A stretch of 64,000 bases of DNA from Litoribrevibacter albus (GCF_030159995.1 NZ_BSNM01000011.1:248001-312000), one strand, 5' to 3'; positions 15,677 through 24,946 are shown, numbered from the stretch's first letter. Program-made: numbers and translations. The notes: generated from the sequence alone by a model not told the origin.

Positions 15677-16513
15677 TTATGCCCTCCCACTCACGTCGAG
15701 ATATTTTTTAATGGTATGCAATTGTTTAGAGATAGATTGGGTAACCAGATTTGGAAAAATGGCATTAATTAATACAAACAGTTTTTCCGGCCAACCAAAG
15801 AAAGTTTGAGGTCGTCCCCGCTCCATTGCAGACACAATCTGCTGAGCGACCAACTCAGGAGAATCAACGTCGTTGCCTAAATCCTGATTTAACAAATCGA
15901 CCGTGGCACTGTTGATATTTGTTTGGGTAGCTCTCGGTGCTACATAGACAACATCCACACTCGAATCATGCAGTTCTCTGGACAAGGCTTCAGAAAAGCC
16001 GCGTAAACCAAATTTCGATGCACAATACAAACTGTAGCCTGGATAGCCAATGCTACCGAAGGTCGATCCTACATTCACAATCATGCTTCTTGGATGCAGT
16101 TTCAGATGCGGCAAACACTTTTGAGTCATCAAAATTGGAGATCTAAGATTCAAGTCCAATTGTTTGAAGATTTCTTCAGCAGACTGACTTTCAAATTCAA
16201 CAAAGTCAGACACCCCGGCATTGTTAATCAACACATTAATCTTAAGGTTGCTCTCTTTAATCTTGGCAACCAAATTAGAAATACCGGTTTCAGAGCGTAA
16301 ATCTGCAGGAATCCAAGTCACCTGACATTCAGGAAAACGTACCTTAAGACAGGTCTTTAACTGCTCAAGTTTACTGGTATTGCGACCTGTTAATACAAGG
16401 TTTGCACCACGCTGCGCCAGTGCCTGGGCTAACGCCTCACCAATGCCTCCCGTCGCACCGGTCAAGAGTACAAACATGTCAGACATCGCCAATGAGTTTC
16501 CACTATACGACAT
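15677..16513 (-). CDS. Short-chain dehydrogenase/reductase
   Basis: A 278-residue NAD(P)-dependent oxidoreductase of the classical SDR type. The cofactor motif TGATGGIG is at residues 18-25, the NNAG motif follows in the middle, and the catalytic Ser-Tyr-Lys set is seen as NVGSTFGSIGYPG and YCASK. The C-terminus has an added hydrophobic, amphipathic stretch (WPEKLFVLINAIFPNLV) that suggests membrane association or a lipid substrate. It overlaps the upstream ligase fusion by 11 bases and is followed within three bases by the TPR gene. It probably reduces or oxidises an intermediate made by the two upstream enzymes. A start at Met10 is possible. Confidence 0.88.
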   Translation of the reverse strand: MSYSGNSLAMSDMFVLLTGATGGIGEALAQALAQRGANLVLTGRNTSKLEQLKTCLKVRFPECQVTWIPADLRSETGISNLVAKIKESNLKINVLINNAGVSDFVEFESQSAEEIFKQLDLNLRSPILMTQKCLPHLKLHPRSMIVNVGSTFGSIGYPGYSLYCASKFGLRGFSEALSRELHDSSVDVVYVAPRATQTNINSATVDLLNQDLGNDVDSPELVAQQIVSAMERGRPQTFFGWPEKLFVLINAIFPNLVTQSISKQLHTIKKYLDVSGRA

Positions 16514-18836
16514 GTTCTACCCCCTCAGCCTGATCATCTGTTCTGGCCGATTTCACTACTGGAGTTTCTTTCGTAGACGTTTCACGTTGCTGCTTGGCAT
16601 CCGCTAGTTGTCTGAAAATATTTCCATAGAGTTCATAGAACTGATTCGCTGCATGAATGATAGCTTTTTGATCTTGTTCGTCCGTTACCTTATTCATCAA
16701 TTGCTCAAAGAAATCCACATGCTCTAAATCCAAACTGCCGTGAGAAAATAAGTAACTGAATGCTTGGTTTGGCAGATCAAGCGTCGTCTGAATTTTGTTC
16801 GCCAAAGCCGTCGCTACCGAAACACTGGTTCCCTCAAGCACATGCACCATGCCAAAAAATGCCAATGGATTTTTTCGCTGAATCGAGTCATAGGCATAAG
16901 CCACCATCAATTCGGTAGACGGCCAGGGGTCATCCACTCGAACCCGCTCCTTATCGCCCCCGCATGCCGCAATATCATTCAAAATCCACTCTTGATGGCC
17001 TTTCTCTTCATCAATGTATTCCGCGACCGCCTCGCGTAACCATTCATAAGAATCCGACAATCGACCACCACACGTCATCAGCAATGGAACGGTATGCTTC
17101 ACGTGATGATAGGCTTGCTCTAAAAAAGCCACATAATCTTCTTTGGTGATGTTGCCCTGTTCTGCCGCCGCAAACATTGGATTACTCAACAAACGTTGTC
17201 TTGCCTGCTCAGTTCCGACACATAATTGTTTAAAGAATGGGATCTGTGTATTTGAGGGCTTAGCCCCTTTAGGCTCTATTGATTGATCCGCCTGCATGAT
17301 GGAAATCTCCTGATACTTATTCTGAATTTCGTTTTGATAGTGCTGAATGATCTGTTGTCGTCGAGGGCGTCCGTTCGGTGTTAAGGTTCCGCTCTCAGCA
17401 GAAAAAGGTTTGCTAAGCAATAACCAGTGCTTTACCTGGGCATAATCAGGCAGCCCCACATTCATTGCTTTAAGATGTTGTTCGATGGCCCTGGCTGACT
17501 GCGCTGATTCCAGTAGCGGCGTGGGTACAATCAATGCCATCAACATTGGCTGTCCGTCTCCCACCACTAAACATTGGTGAACAAAAGGAGAAGCCAAAAC
17601 CTGACTTTCAATCCATTCAGGAGAGACGTTGCGGCCAAAACTGGAAATGAGCAGATTTTTCTTGCGGCCGTTCACATATAAACAGCCGTCATCATCAATT
17701 CGCCCAAGATCACCAGTGTGAATGATTTTGTCTGGAGAGGATTTTGGGCTAACGAGAATCTCGCCATCATCCGCAATTTGAACCGTTAAATGAGGTAGTG
17801 GTTTCCCCACACTCGAAGGTTTACTGCTCCGATCAGTATTAGCGTTTAATGCTACAACTGAAGCCACTTCAGAAAGACCGTACCCCTGAAAAACAGGAAT
17901 GCCTGCGTCACTGGCCTGAGAAAGCAACGCATCTGAAACCTTTGCACCACCGACAGCCACAAATTCCAACGAGTCCAGACGTACACCAAATTTTTCCTTC
18001 ACATAAACAAGCAGCTTTAATAGCTCAGGAGTGAGGATGATCGACTTCGGCTGCCACTTGGCTAATTGGTAAGCCCAGATCTCAGGATTAATTCGGCTGG
18101 AACCTTCAAATCCCAATTGCGAACAAGGCAGTAAAATAACCTCTCCACCTTTCGTTAGAGGCACATACACACCGGCAATGTTTTCCAGCAAGGTCGCTAA
18201 TGGCAGCGTACAGAGGTGACGAGGCAGGTCACTGGTCACCCCATCAACCACTGTAGATAATGAGGTCACCACATCATCAATTAATGCCTGTTCAAGGCGG
18301 ACACCTTTTGGAGTACCAGTAGAACCAGAGGTGTAAGTAATCTTGTCATAGCAAATATCTGTTGCCTCTGGCGAAACGATATAACTTGTCCACTGAGCTT
18401 TTTCAATGCCTTGCTCTGAATTCAAACTCACACACGCATCAACACCACTGTTACTGATAGCATGATCTCGTTGGGCTTCAGTGAAGTACAAAGGTATCGG
18501 TAATAAACCAACGCCCGCATCAATGCATGCTAAATCAATGATGACCCAATCAAACGAGTTATCCGCAATCAGAGCTAGACGCTTCACCTTTCGGGTTTTC
18601 AATATCAAACTAAAGGTATTAATAGCTTCTTTAAGCTCTTTAAAGGTCAAGGTTTTCTCGACACCATTTACAGCATTACCATTTGCAGCATTACTACTTA
18701 CATCGACACCACGTAATGCCACCTGGTTTGGTGTACGTTCAGCCACTTGCATGATTTGCTGCAACATCACCGAGGGCGAATCAGCATTATTAGAAACCTC
18801 AGCAAAAGGCAAACTGGCACGTCTCATTGATTTCAT
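16503..18836 (-). CDS. Fusion: AMP-binding (ANL) acyl ligase + heme-oxygenase-like diiron domain
   Basis: A 777-residue two-domain enzyme. Residues about 25-510 form an ANL adenylating domain, with P-loop YTSGSTGTPKGV (168-179), GYGLSEVAS (319-327) and HTGDLGR (373-379). The A10 segment reads LTPNGRPRR (485-493), with Arg where long-chain acyl-CoA synthetases have the catalytic Lys. Residues about 535-745 form a domain of the iron-containing redox enzyme (heme-oxygenase-like) family. Candidate metal ligands are Glu573, Glu611, His614, Glu668, His699, Asp703 and His706; the H-x3-D-x2-H spacing is that of CADD-type members. It overlaps the T_hemolysin-like gene by four bases. It may activate a fatty acid and oxidise it; the product is unknown. 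Confidence 0.85.
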   Translation of the reverse strand: MKSMRRASLPFAEVSNNADSPSVMLQQIMQVAERTPNQVALRGVDVSSNAANGNAVNGVEKTLTFKELKEAINTFSLILKTRKVKRLALIADNSFDWVIIDLACIDAGVGLLPIPLYFTEAQRDHAISNSGVDACVSLNSEQGIEKAQWTSYIVSPEATDICYDKITYTSGSTGTPKGVRLEQALIDDVVTSLSTVVDGVTSDLPRHLCTLPLATLLENIAGVYVPLTKGGEVILLPCSQLGFEGSSRINPEIWAYQLAKWQPKSIILTPELLKLLVYVKEKFGVRLDSLEFVAVGGAKVSDALLSQASDAGIPVFQGYGLSEVASVVALNANTDRSSKPSSVGKPLPHLTVQIADDGEILVSPKSSPDKIIHTGDLGRIDDDGCLYVNGRKKNLLISSFGRNVSPEWIESQVLASPFVHQCLVVGDGQPMLMALIVPTPLLESAQSARAIEQHLKAMNVGLPDYAQVKHWLLLSKPFSAESGTLTPNGRPRRQQIIQHYQNEIQNKYQEISIMQADQSIEPKGAKPSNTQIPFFKQLCVGTEQARQRLLSNPMFAAAEQGNITKEDYVAFLEQAYHHVKHTVPLLMTCGGRLSDSYEWLREAVAEYIDEEKGHQEWILNDIAACGGDKERVRVDDPWPSTELMVAYAYDSIQRKNPLAFFGMVHVLEGTSVSVATALANKIQTTLDLPNQAFSYLFSHGSLDLEHVDFFEQLMNKVTDEQDQKAIIHAANQFYELYGNIFRQLADAKQQRETSTKETPVVKSARTDDQAEGVEHVV

Positions 18837-19603
18837 GAACGCTCCCCTTCAACAACGATTTCAGGTGCCTGATCAAACATCCTACGAAAGACCGGATTAG
18901 CCATTAAACGGCTGATGCCTTTACCAACATTCGCAACGATCACCGATGGCGATGATTGATAGTAAGATCCCCAATCAGAAGAGTGATCAACCAACTTCGA
19001 CGGATCGGCCTTAGCAATCTCAGTCCACTCAACCCCAAACGCATCAAACGTCTCTAACAAAAAAGAAGAGGCCGTAAACGCGATCCATTGATGCTCTTGT
19101 TGGTAAAACAATTTTGACAACAAGAAAAACAACTGGCGGAAAGATCCAGGGTTGGTCGAGGCAAGGTTGCCAACTTCAACGATTTGATTTCGGCCAGGCG
19201 TCTGACCGGTTACCTGTGCAATAACCTGTTCAATGGGGGCATCCAGATACTGTTCCAGATACAGTTTTGAAACCTCATCTGCTGCCTGATAACCCACCAC
19301 ACATGCAATGGAGCCTGACTTAAACAGTGCAACCAAATGCATCAAAAAGACATTCACTTCAGCGTTATATTTTTCACCGAATACTTGCTGGATAAAGGAT
19401 TCAGATGCCTGGCGAATTCGACCATTCGCTGCAGCTTCTACCACTTCAAACGCGGCAGGCTTTGAATTTAGGCTAGATGCAGATGAATGCTCATCTTTCT
19501 TTTGAATTTGGAAAGGCGATGATTTAACCGAATGCAAACGCGGCTCTGGTGCCAAAGGTGAAAGAGGGTCTCTTTCATAGGAAGGCAATGTAGATTTGTT
19601 CAT
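18833..19603 (-). CDS. Thermostable-hemolysin family (T_hemolysin), GNAT-like protein
   Basis: A 256-residue protein. Residues 1-50 are low-complexity. The T_hemolysin domain covers about 50-230, with LYLEQYLDAPIE (114-125), IVEVGNLAS (141-149), WIAFTASSFL (173-182) and SDWGSYYQSSP (209-219). There is no signal peptide or membrane helix. The family was named after a Vibrio thermostable hemolysin, but its fold is, as I recall it, related to GNAT acyltransferases and autoinducer synthases. As first gene of an operon with an acyl-activating enzyme, an oxidase-like domain and a dehydrogenase, an acyltransferase role fits better than a secreted toxin. AAAGGA precedes the ATG by seven bases. Confidence 0.82.
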   Translation of the reverse strand: MNKSTLPSYERDPLSPLAPEPRLHSVKSSPFQIQKKDEHSSASSLNSKPAAFEVVEAAANGRIRQASESFIQQVFGEKYNAEVNVFLMHLVALFKSGSIACVVGYQAADEVSKLYLEQYLDAPIEQVIAQVTGQTPGRNQIVEVGNLASTNPGSFRQLFFLLSKLFYQQEHQWIAFTASSFLLETFDAFGVEWTEIAKADPSKLVDHSSDWGSYYQSSPSVIVANVGKGISRLMANPVFRRMFDQAPEIVVEGERS

Positions 19604-19644
19604 GATTCAGTCCTTTCATTGGATTCATTTCATTCTTTAAATCC

Positions 19645-19677
19645 AGAATAGGAACCAAACCTTAAGGAAAACTTAAG
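19645..19677 (-). promoter_or_regulatory. PmrA/QseB-type box and -10 of the T_hemolysin operon
   Basis: CTTAAG (19661-19666), five bases, then CTTAAG (19672-19677) match the direct-repeat box known for PmrA and QseB regulators (about [ACT]TTAA[GT]-N5-repeat). On the minus strand a TATTCT -10 candidate (19645-19650) lies ten bases downstream, so the box covers the -35 position. This suits activation by the regulator encoded at 14161-14823. The half-site is itself palindromic, so the box reads the same on both strands. Confidence 0.6.
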
Positions 19678-19723
19678 AAAGGACAGGTTATTTGATTAAA
19701 AATTGTTAATGTTTTTCGGGCAT

Positions 19724-19750
19724 AAAAAAAGCGAGCCTGACGCTCGCTTT
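19724..19750 (-). terminator. recA: Rho-independent terminator of recA
   Basis: Arms AAGCGAGC and GCTCGCTT with a CTGAC loop are followed on the minus strand by seven T. It sits about 40 bases after the recA stop and separates recA from the T_hemolysin operon. Confidence 0.9.
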
Positions 19751-19788
19751 CTTATTTCACCGATTATGTAATATCAGTGATTAGTACC

Positions 19789-20826
19789 TTACAGTTCCAA
19801 CTCACCTTCTTCAGGTGCTTTTTCAGCCACTGGAGTAATGGTTTCTAGTAACTGGCTACGGATATTGGATTCAATCTCGTTTGCAATGTCCATATGCTCT
19901 TCAAGGTATTTGGCGGCATTCGCTTTACCCTGACCAATCTTATCGCCATTGTAGCTATACCATGCTCCGGCTTTTTGAACCAAACCAAGCTTCACACCCA
20001 GATCGATCACTTCGCCCAAGCGATAAATACCAGAACCATACATGATTTGGAATTCGGCTTGTTTAAACGGAGGAGAAACCTTGTTCTTAACCACTTTAAC
20101 GCGAGTTTCGTTACCTACCACTTCGTCACCGTCTTTAATAGAACCGGTACGACGAATGTCTAAGCGTACAGACGCATAGAATTTAAGTGCATTACCACCA
20201 GTAGTGGTTTCCGGGTTGCCGAACATTACACCGATCTTCATACGAATCTGGTTAATAAAGATCGCCAAACAGCCAGACTGTTTAATGTTACCGGTTAGCT
20301 TACGAAGAGCTTGCGACATCAAACGTGCTTGAAGACCTACGTGCGTATCGCCCATTTCACCTTCAATTTCCGCTTTTGGCGTCAAGGCTGCTACTGAGTC
20401 CACAACTAACACATCAACTGCATTTGAACGAACCAGCATGTCTGCGATTTCAAGCGCTTGTTCACCAGTATCTGGCTGAGAAACTAACAACTCGTCAACA
20501 TTAACGCCAAGCTTTTCAGCGTAAATAGGGTCCAGAGCGTGTTCAGCATCAATGAACGCACACGTCTTTCCTTGTTTTTGAGCTTCAGCAATGGTGCTCA
20601 AGGTTAAGGTTGTTTTACCAGATGATTCAGGACCATAGATTTCAACGATACGACCATAAGGTAAGCCACCAATGCCTAATGCAATGTCCAACCCCAAAGA
20701 ACCTGTTGAAACAGAAGGGATTTGTTCACGAGGGGCATCCCCCATTTTCATTACAGCACCTTTACCGAATTGACGTTCGATTTGACTTAGTGCGGCATCC
20801 AGAGCTTTTTTTCTATTGTCGTCCAC
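19789..20826 (-). CDS. recA: Recombinase RecA
   Basis: Forms filaments on single-stranded DNA, pairs homologous strands and triggers LexA self-cleavage. The protein has the Walker A motif [20 protein letters not shown] (Walker B), the L2 region ([30 protein letters not shown]) in order, and an acidic C-terminus (EGELEL). I chose the GTG at 20826, giving 345 residues beginning [21 protein letters not shown] as in relatives, with GAGGA nine bases upstream. A TTG at 20844 would extend it by six residues but lies almost against a LexA box. cinA lies upstream, as in Pseudomonas. recX does not follow. Confidence 0.98.
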   Translation of the reverse strand: MDDNRKKALDAALSQIERQFGKGAVMKMGDAPREQIPSVSTGSLGLDIALGIGGLPYGRIVEIYGPESSGKTTLTLSTIAEAQKQGKTCAFIDAEHALDPIYAEKLGVNVDELLVSQPDTGEQALEIADMLVRSNAVDVLVVDSVAALTPKAEIEGEMGDTHVGLQARLMSQALRKLTGNIKQSGCLAIFINQIRMKIGVMFGNPETTTGGNALKFYASVRLDIRRTGSIKDGDEVVGNETRVKVVKNKVSPPFKQAEFQIMYGSGIYRLGEVIDLGVKLGLVQKAGAWYSYNGDKIGQGKANAAKYLEEHMDIANEIESNIRSQLLETITPVAEKAPEEGELEL

Positions 20827-20847
20827 GTGTTTGTCCTCAACCAAATA

Positions 20848-20863
20848 CTGTATATTTGAACAG
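20848..20863 (-). promoter_or_regulatory. LexA (SOS) box, recA-proximal
   Basis: CTGTATATTTGAACAG matches the gammaproteobacterial LexA consensus CTG-N10-CAG. It lies 21 bases upstream of the recA GTG, probably over the transcription start. Confidence 0.85.
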
Positions 20864-20889
20864 ATTAAAGCACAGCAATTTTTAAATTA

Positions 20890-20905
20890 CTATACTTTTA
20901 TACAG
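20890..20905 (-). promoter_or_regulatory. LexA-like box, recA-distal
   Basis: CTATACTTTTATACAG on the plus strand (CTGTATAAAAGTATAG on the minus) fits the LexA palindrome with one mismatch and shares the flanking TACTGTAT/ATAGTA symmetry. Its centre is 42 bp, close to four helical turns, from the proximal box. Confidence 0.65.
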
Positions 20906-20918
20906 TATTTTTAATAAT

Positions 20919-21419
20919 TTATTTTAACTGACTTAGTAACCCTTCCAAAGCCGCCACCAACGTCTGATAACGAACTTGCTCCCGGTCACCAGCGAAGAGA
21001 AATTTTGAACTGGAAATTATCTCATTAACTGACCAACCAATCCAAACGGTTCCAACGGTTTTTTCTGCTGAACCACCGCTAGGCCCCGCAATGCCAGAGA
21101 CCGCCACCGATACCTGACCAAAATTCAGATCAACGGCACCTTGAGCCATAGCTTCAACCACTTGCTGACTCACCGCACCATACGTATCCAGCAGCTCGTT
21201 AGAGACGCCTAACAAACGATGTTTGGCAGCATTGGAATAACTGACGATGCCTGCATTAAACCAATCGGAACTGCCTGCCGTTTCTGTAATAGCTTGCGCT
21301 ATCCAGCCTCCGGTACATGACTCAGCCGTGACTAATGCAGCCTCTTGCTGAAGTAAACGCTGCCCAACCTCTCTGGAAAGCCGACTGATTCTTTGCTGTT
21401 GTTCTTCCGATAGGGCCAT
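20919..21419 (-). CDS. pncC: CinA-family nicotinamide-nucleotide amidohydrolase (PncC)
   Basis: Deamidates NMN to NaMN in pyridine-nucleotide salvage. The 166-residue protein is the stand-alone C-terminal CinA domain. It shows TAESCTGGWIAQAITETAGSS at the N-terminal third (here in two parts: TAESCTGG and ITETAGSS), then GIVSYSNAAKHRLLGV, YGAVS and AVSGIAGPSGG with the expected GTVWIGW. It lies upstream of recA on the same strand, the common cinA-recA pairing, with the SOS boxes in the gap between them. It is divergent from mutS. Confidence 0.92.
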   Translation of the reverse strand: MALSEEQQQRISRLSREVGQRLLQQEAALVTAESCTGGWIAQAITETAGSSDWFNAGIVSYSNAAKHRLLGVSNELLDTYGAVSQQVVEAMAQGAVDLNFGQVSVAVSGIAGPSGGSAEKTVGTVWIGWSVNEIISSSKFLFAGDREQVRYQTLVAALEGLLSQLK

Positions 21420-21620
21420 AACAATATTCCGGGCATGATGATCAAAGCATTTATAAAACTCGATAATGCATGAATAAACAAGTCACGTACTGGCAAGTAA
21501 ATGAATTATATGAACTTCATATTCGATCATTCAAACACCTGAAATTCAGAATCGATTGTCATAGAATGTCACCCCCTAGTTTGTTCATCCCAGGTTAATT
21601 TCGGCACTTCAGGATAATTC

Positions 21621-24236
21621 ATGACTAAGAAAAGTACGGATCAGTCATCTCAACATACGCCCATGATGCAGCAATATTTTAAGATCAAGCAGGAGCATCC
21701 GAATGAATTGGTCTTTTATCGTATGGGAGATTTCTATGAGTTGTTCTATGACGATGCAAAACTTGCCTCTGAACTACTGGACATTACGTTAACCGCTCGC
21801 GGTAAATCCGGCGGCCAGCCCATTCCGATGGCCGGTATTCCATACCATGCAGCGGAAGGTTACGTGGCTCGTCTGGTGAAGTTTGGTCGTTCCATCGCGA
21901 TTTGTGAACAAGTGGGCGATCCGGCCACATCGAAAGGTCCTGTAGAGCGAAAAGTCGTTCGTGTAGTAACGCCAGGTACGCTCACTGATGAGGCCTTTTT
22001 GGAAGAACGACGGGACAACCTGCTCTGTGCGGTCTACGGGCTTGATCAAAAATTTGGCATCGCCACCATGGAATTATCCAGCGGGCGATTCAATGTACTG
22101 GAAGCACCGGACCAAGAAAGCCTACTCGGAGAGATCGAACGACTATCACCAGCGGAATTATTGGTTTCCGAAGATTCAGTACTGGTTGATCTATTTTCCG
22201 AACGTATGGGGGTAAGAAGAATCCCGCCATGGAACTTCGACAGTGAAACAGCTCTGCGTCTGCTAACCAAGCAGTTTAAAACTCAATCATTGCAGGGCTT
22301 TGGTTGTGATGACATGCCTGTTGCGATCATCGCCGCTGGCGCATTATTGAGTTATGCCCGAGATACGCAACGCTCTGACCTGCCGCACATTACCTCCATT
22401 TCGCCAGAAATTCGTGATGAATCCTTGCTAATGGATGCGGCAACCCGTCGTAATCTGGAAATCGACAGTAACTTGATGGGTGGCCATCAATTTACCCTGG
22501 CGGCTTTAATGGATCGATGCGGTACAGCCATGGGCAGTCGTTTACTTCGACGCTGGTTGAATCGTCCGATTCGCAATCATCAACAATTAAATGCCCGTCA
22601 GACAGCAATTACTGCCTTGATGGAAAACTATCTCTTCGAAGATCTGCTGGCTGTCTTGAAGCAAATTGGTGATATTGAGCGTATTCTGGCACGGGTTGCC
22701 CTCGGCTCGGCTCGTCCCAGAGATTTAGCGCGTCTTCGAGATACCTTTAATCTTCTACCTGATTTACAGCATTTCTTATCCGATCAAGCGTGCGAACTGT
22801 TAGTAAAGCTCAAAGAACACATAAGTGAATATCCAGAGCTGGCTGATTTACTGGCTCGCGCCATTATCGATAATCCACCGGTAGTTATTCGGGACGGCGG
22901 TGTTATTGCTGAAGGCTATGACAGTGAATTGGATGAGCTAAGAGGTCTTAGTGAAAACGCAGGACAATTCCTCGTTGATCTGGAAATCCGTGAAAAAGAG
23001 CGTACCGGACTCGCCACCTTAAAAGTCGGTTATAACCGCATGCACGGTTACTTTATTGAGTTGAGTAAACAACAAAGTGATCAAGCGCCGACCGAATACA
23101 TTCGTCGTCAAACATTGAAGAATACAGAACGGTTTATCACGCCGGAACTGAAAGAGTTTGAAGACAAGGCATTGAGCAGTAAGAGCCGGGCGCTATCACG
23201 AGAAAAAGCACTCTATGAAGAGTTAGTTCAACGCTTGGGCGATTCCCTGGCCGAACTCAAAACCACTGCGTCAGCGATTTCTGAATTGGATGTGTTGGTG
23301 AGTTTTGCAGAACGAGCCACCAGCCTGAACCTGGTTCAGCCTCAATTAGTTGACACCACAGGCATTCAAATCACTGCAGGTCGCCACCCGGTGGTTGAAG
23401 ATTTGCTTGATGATCCGTTTGTGCCTAACAGTGCCGAACTGACCAAACAAAACACAATGATGATCATTACCGGCCCGAACATGGGCGGTAAATCGACCTA
23501 CATGCGTCAGATTGCCTTAATCGCGTTACTTGCACATACCGGTAGTTTTGTACCTGCTGAAGCCGTATCCATTGGCCCGTTAGATCGCATCTTTACTCGT
23601 ATGGGCTCGTCGGATGACGTAGCCGGCGGCCGATCTACCTTCATGGTGGAAATGACCGAGACGGCCAATATCCTAAATAACGCAACGGATGAAAGTTTGG
23701 TGATTATGGACGAAGTCGGCCGAGGCACCAGTACCTTTGATGGTTTATCTCTTGCCTGGGCCAGTGCCGAACATTTGGCCAAGCTGGGCAGCCTGACCCT
23801 ATTTGCAACACACTACTTCGAGATGACCGAGCTTCCTGAACTCTATGGCAACACCAGCAATGTTCATCTGACTGCGACTGAGCACGATGACCACATCATC
23901 TTCATGCACTCGGTACAAAATGGCCCGGCAAGCAAGAGTTATGGTCTGCAAGTAGGACAACTGGCAGGCGTACCACCATCGGTTATCCAAAGCGCCAAAC
24001 AAAAATTGGCAGAGCTTGAATCAGAGCGGGTAAGCCTGAATGGCTCAGGTGATACCAAGGCTCTTCATTCGACACAAGAATCCCAGCAAGTGAAAGAATC
24101 CCCCTTCCAGGCGGATATGTTTATCTCTCCGGTGAACGACAAAGTACTTGCCTTGCTGGACGACTTATCCCCGGACGATTTAACGCCACGCCAGGCATTA
24201 GACGCCTTATACCAATTGAAAGACGCTGCGAAATAA
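21621..24236 (+). CDS. mutS: DNA mismatch repair protein MutS
   Basis: Recognises mismatches and short loops and recruits MutL. The protein has 871 residues, near the usual 850-870. The mismatch-binding F-x-E motif is at 38-40 in [11 protein letters not shown]. The connector, lever and clamp domains follow, then the ATPase domain with [15 protein letters not shown] (Walker A), [12 protein letters not shown] (Walker B region) and FATHYFEMT. The C-terminal tail ends in a [16 protein letters not shown] helix typical of the tetramer/clamp tail. AGGA precedes the ATG by six bases. It is divergent from cinA over a 200-base spacer. Confidence 0.98.
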   Translation: MTKKSTDQSSQHTPMMQQYFKIKQEHPNELVFYRMGDFYELFYDDAKLASELLDITLTARGKSGGQPIPMAGIPYHAAEGYVARLVKFGRSIAICEQVGDPATSKGPVERKVVRVVTPGTLTDEAFLEERRDNLLCAVYGLDQKFGIATMELSSGRFNVLEAPDQESLLGEIERLSPAELLVSEDSVLVDLFSERMGVRRIPPWNFDSETALRLLTKQFKTQSLQGFGCDDMPVAIIAAGALLSYARDTQRSDLPHITSISPEIRDESLLMDAATRRNLEIDSNLMGGHQFTLAALMDRCGTAMGSRLLRRWLNRPIRNHQQLNARQTAITALMENYLFEDLLAVLKQIGDIERILARVALGSARPRDLARLRDTFNLLPDLQHFLSDQACELLVKLKEHISEYPELADLLARAIIDNPPVVIRDGGVIAEGYDSELDELRGLSENAGQFLVDLEIREKERTGLATLKVGYNRMHGYFIELSKQQSDQAPTEYIRRQTLKNTERFITPELKEFEDKALSSKSRALSREKALYEELVQRLGDSLAELKTTASAISELDVLVSFAERATSLNLVQPQLVDTTGIQITAGRHPVVEDLLDDPFVPNSAELTKQNTMMIITGPNMGGKSTYMRQIALIALLAHTGSFVPAEAVSIGPLDRIFTRMGSSDDVAGGRSTFMVEMTETANILNNATDESLVIMDEVGRGTSTFDGLSLAWASAEHLAKLGSLTLFATHYFEMTELPELYGNTSNVHLTATEHDDHIIFMHSVQNGPASKSYGLQVGQLAGVPPSVIQSAKQKLAELESERVSLNGSGDTKALHSTQESQQVKESPFQADMFISPVNDKVLALLDDLSPDDLTPRQALDALYQLKDAAK

Positions 24237-24556
24237 TTTGAATGATTCTTATTCATTAAAGATTTCGAGGCTTTAGAAACTCAGCCCATATCCTTTATCG
24301 GTAAAACTAAGGAAATGGGCGGAGTCATTCGCTTGCGCTAACCTGTTCCAAATCTTAGAATACGTGAAATTTTTGGCGTAGCTGTTATTAGTTGGCTGGT
24401 GTGTTTGGCCTAATAAGCAGTCTAGGAGACCAAGTAAAACAGGTTATGTACGCAGATTCAGCAAGTACAACTGCTTTACCCAGTCTCTAATCAAGACGGT
24501 TTCTCAATACTTCATCTCAAGCAGCGCGACCAAAATATGATGAGGAGAATAACTAG
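24237..24556 (+). other. Intergenic region mutS to fdxA
   Basis: This 320-base stretch contains an imperfect inverted repeat (GCCCATATCCTT at 24284-24295 with AAGGAAATGGGC at 24309-24320) that could be a mutS 3' hairpin, but without a T run. It must also hold the fdxA promoter. I see no open frame with a recognisable domain and no known RNA. Confidence 0.4.
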
Positions 24557-24880
24557 ATGACCTTTGTTGTAACTGAGAACTGTATTAACTGTAAGTACAC
24601 TGACTGCGTTGAAGTGTGTCCTGTAGACTGTTTTTATGAAGGACCAAATTTCTTGGTAATTCATCCAGACGAGTGTATCGACTGTGCATTGTGTGAGCCT
24701 GAGTGTCCTGCTGAAGCCATCTTTAGTGAAGATGATCTACCTCCAGGCCAAGAGAAGTTTATTGAAATCAACGCTGAGCTAGCAGAAGAGTGGCCAAACA
24801 TTACTGAAATGAAAGGCGCTATGGACGATGCAGCTGAGTGGGATGGTAAAGAAGGCAAAGCAGACTTGCTACAGCGCTAA
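24557..24880 (+). CDS. fdxA: Seven-iron ferredoxin FdxA
   Basis: A small electron carrier of 107 residues with one [3Fe-4S] and one [4Fe-4S] cluster. The cysteines are at positions 9, 12, 17, 21 and 25 ([17 protein letters not shown]) and 40, 43, 46 and 50 ([11 protein letters not shown]), the pattern of Azotobacter ferredoxin I-type proteins. The acidic C-terminal extension is usual. AGGAG stands 11 bases before the ATG. It converges on rpoS and shares a terminator with it; the fdxA-rpoS neighbourhood is common in Pseudomonas relatives. Its partner enzyme is unknown. Confidence 0.96.
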   Translation: MTFVVTENCINCKYTDCVEVCPVDCFYEGPNFLVIHPDECIDCALCEPECPAEAIFSEDDLPPGQEKFIEINAELAEEWPNITEMKGAMDDAAEWDGKEGKADLLQR

Positions 24881-24900
24881 TTGCTAACGCATCCTTCAAA

Positions 24901-24946
24901 GTTCCAATAAAAAGGCCGGTTAATTAACCGGCCTTTTTATTGGAAC
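24901..24946. terminator. Bidirectional terminator fdxA / rpoS
   Basis: A perfect inverted repeat whose core AAAAAGGCCGG / CCGGCCTTTTT surrounds TTAATTAA and extends through matching GTTCCAAT flanks. T runs are present on both strands, so it ends both converging genes. Confidence 0.95.

Noticed and set aside
16503..19603. Reading the T_hemolysin operon as LuxCDE-like bioluminescence genes
   Set aside because: There is no luciferase, no LuxC-type reductase and no LuxD-type transferase; the ligase carries a fused diiron domain instead.
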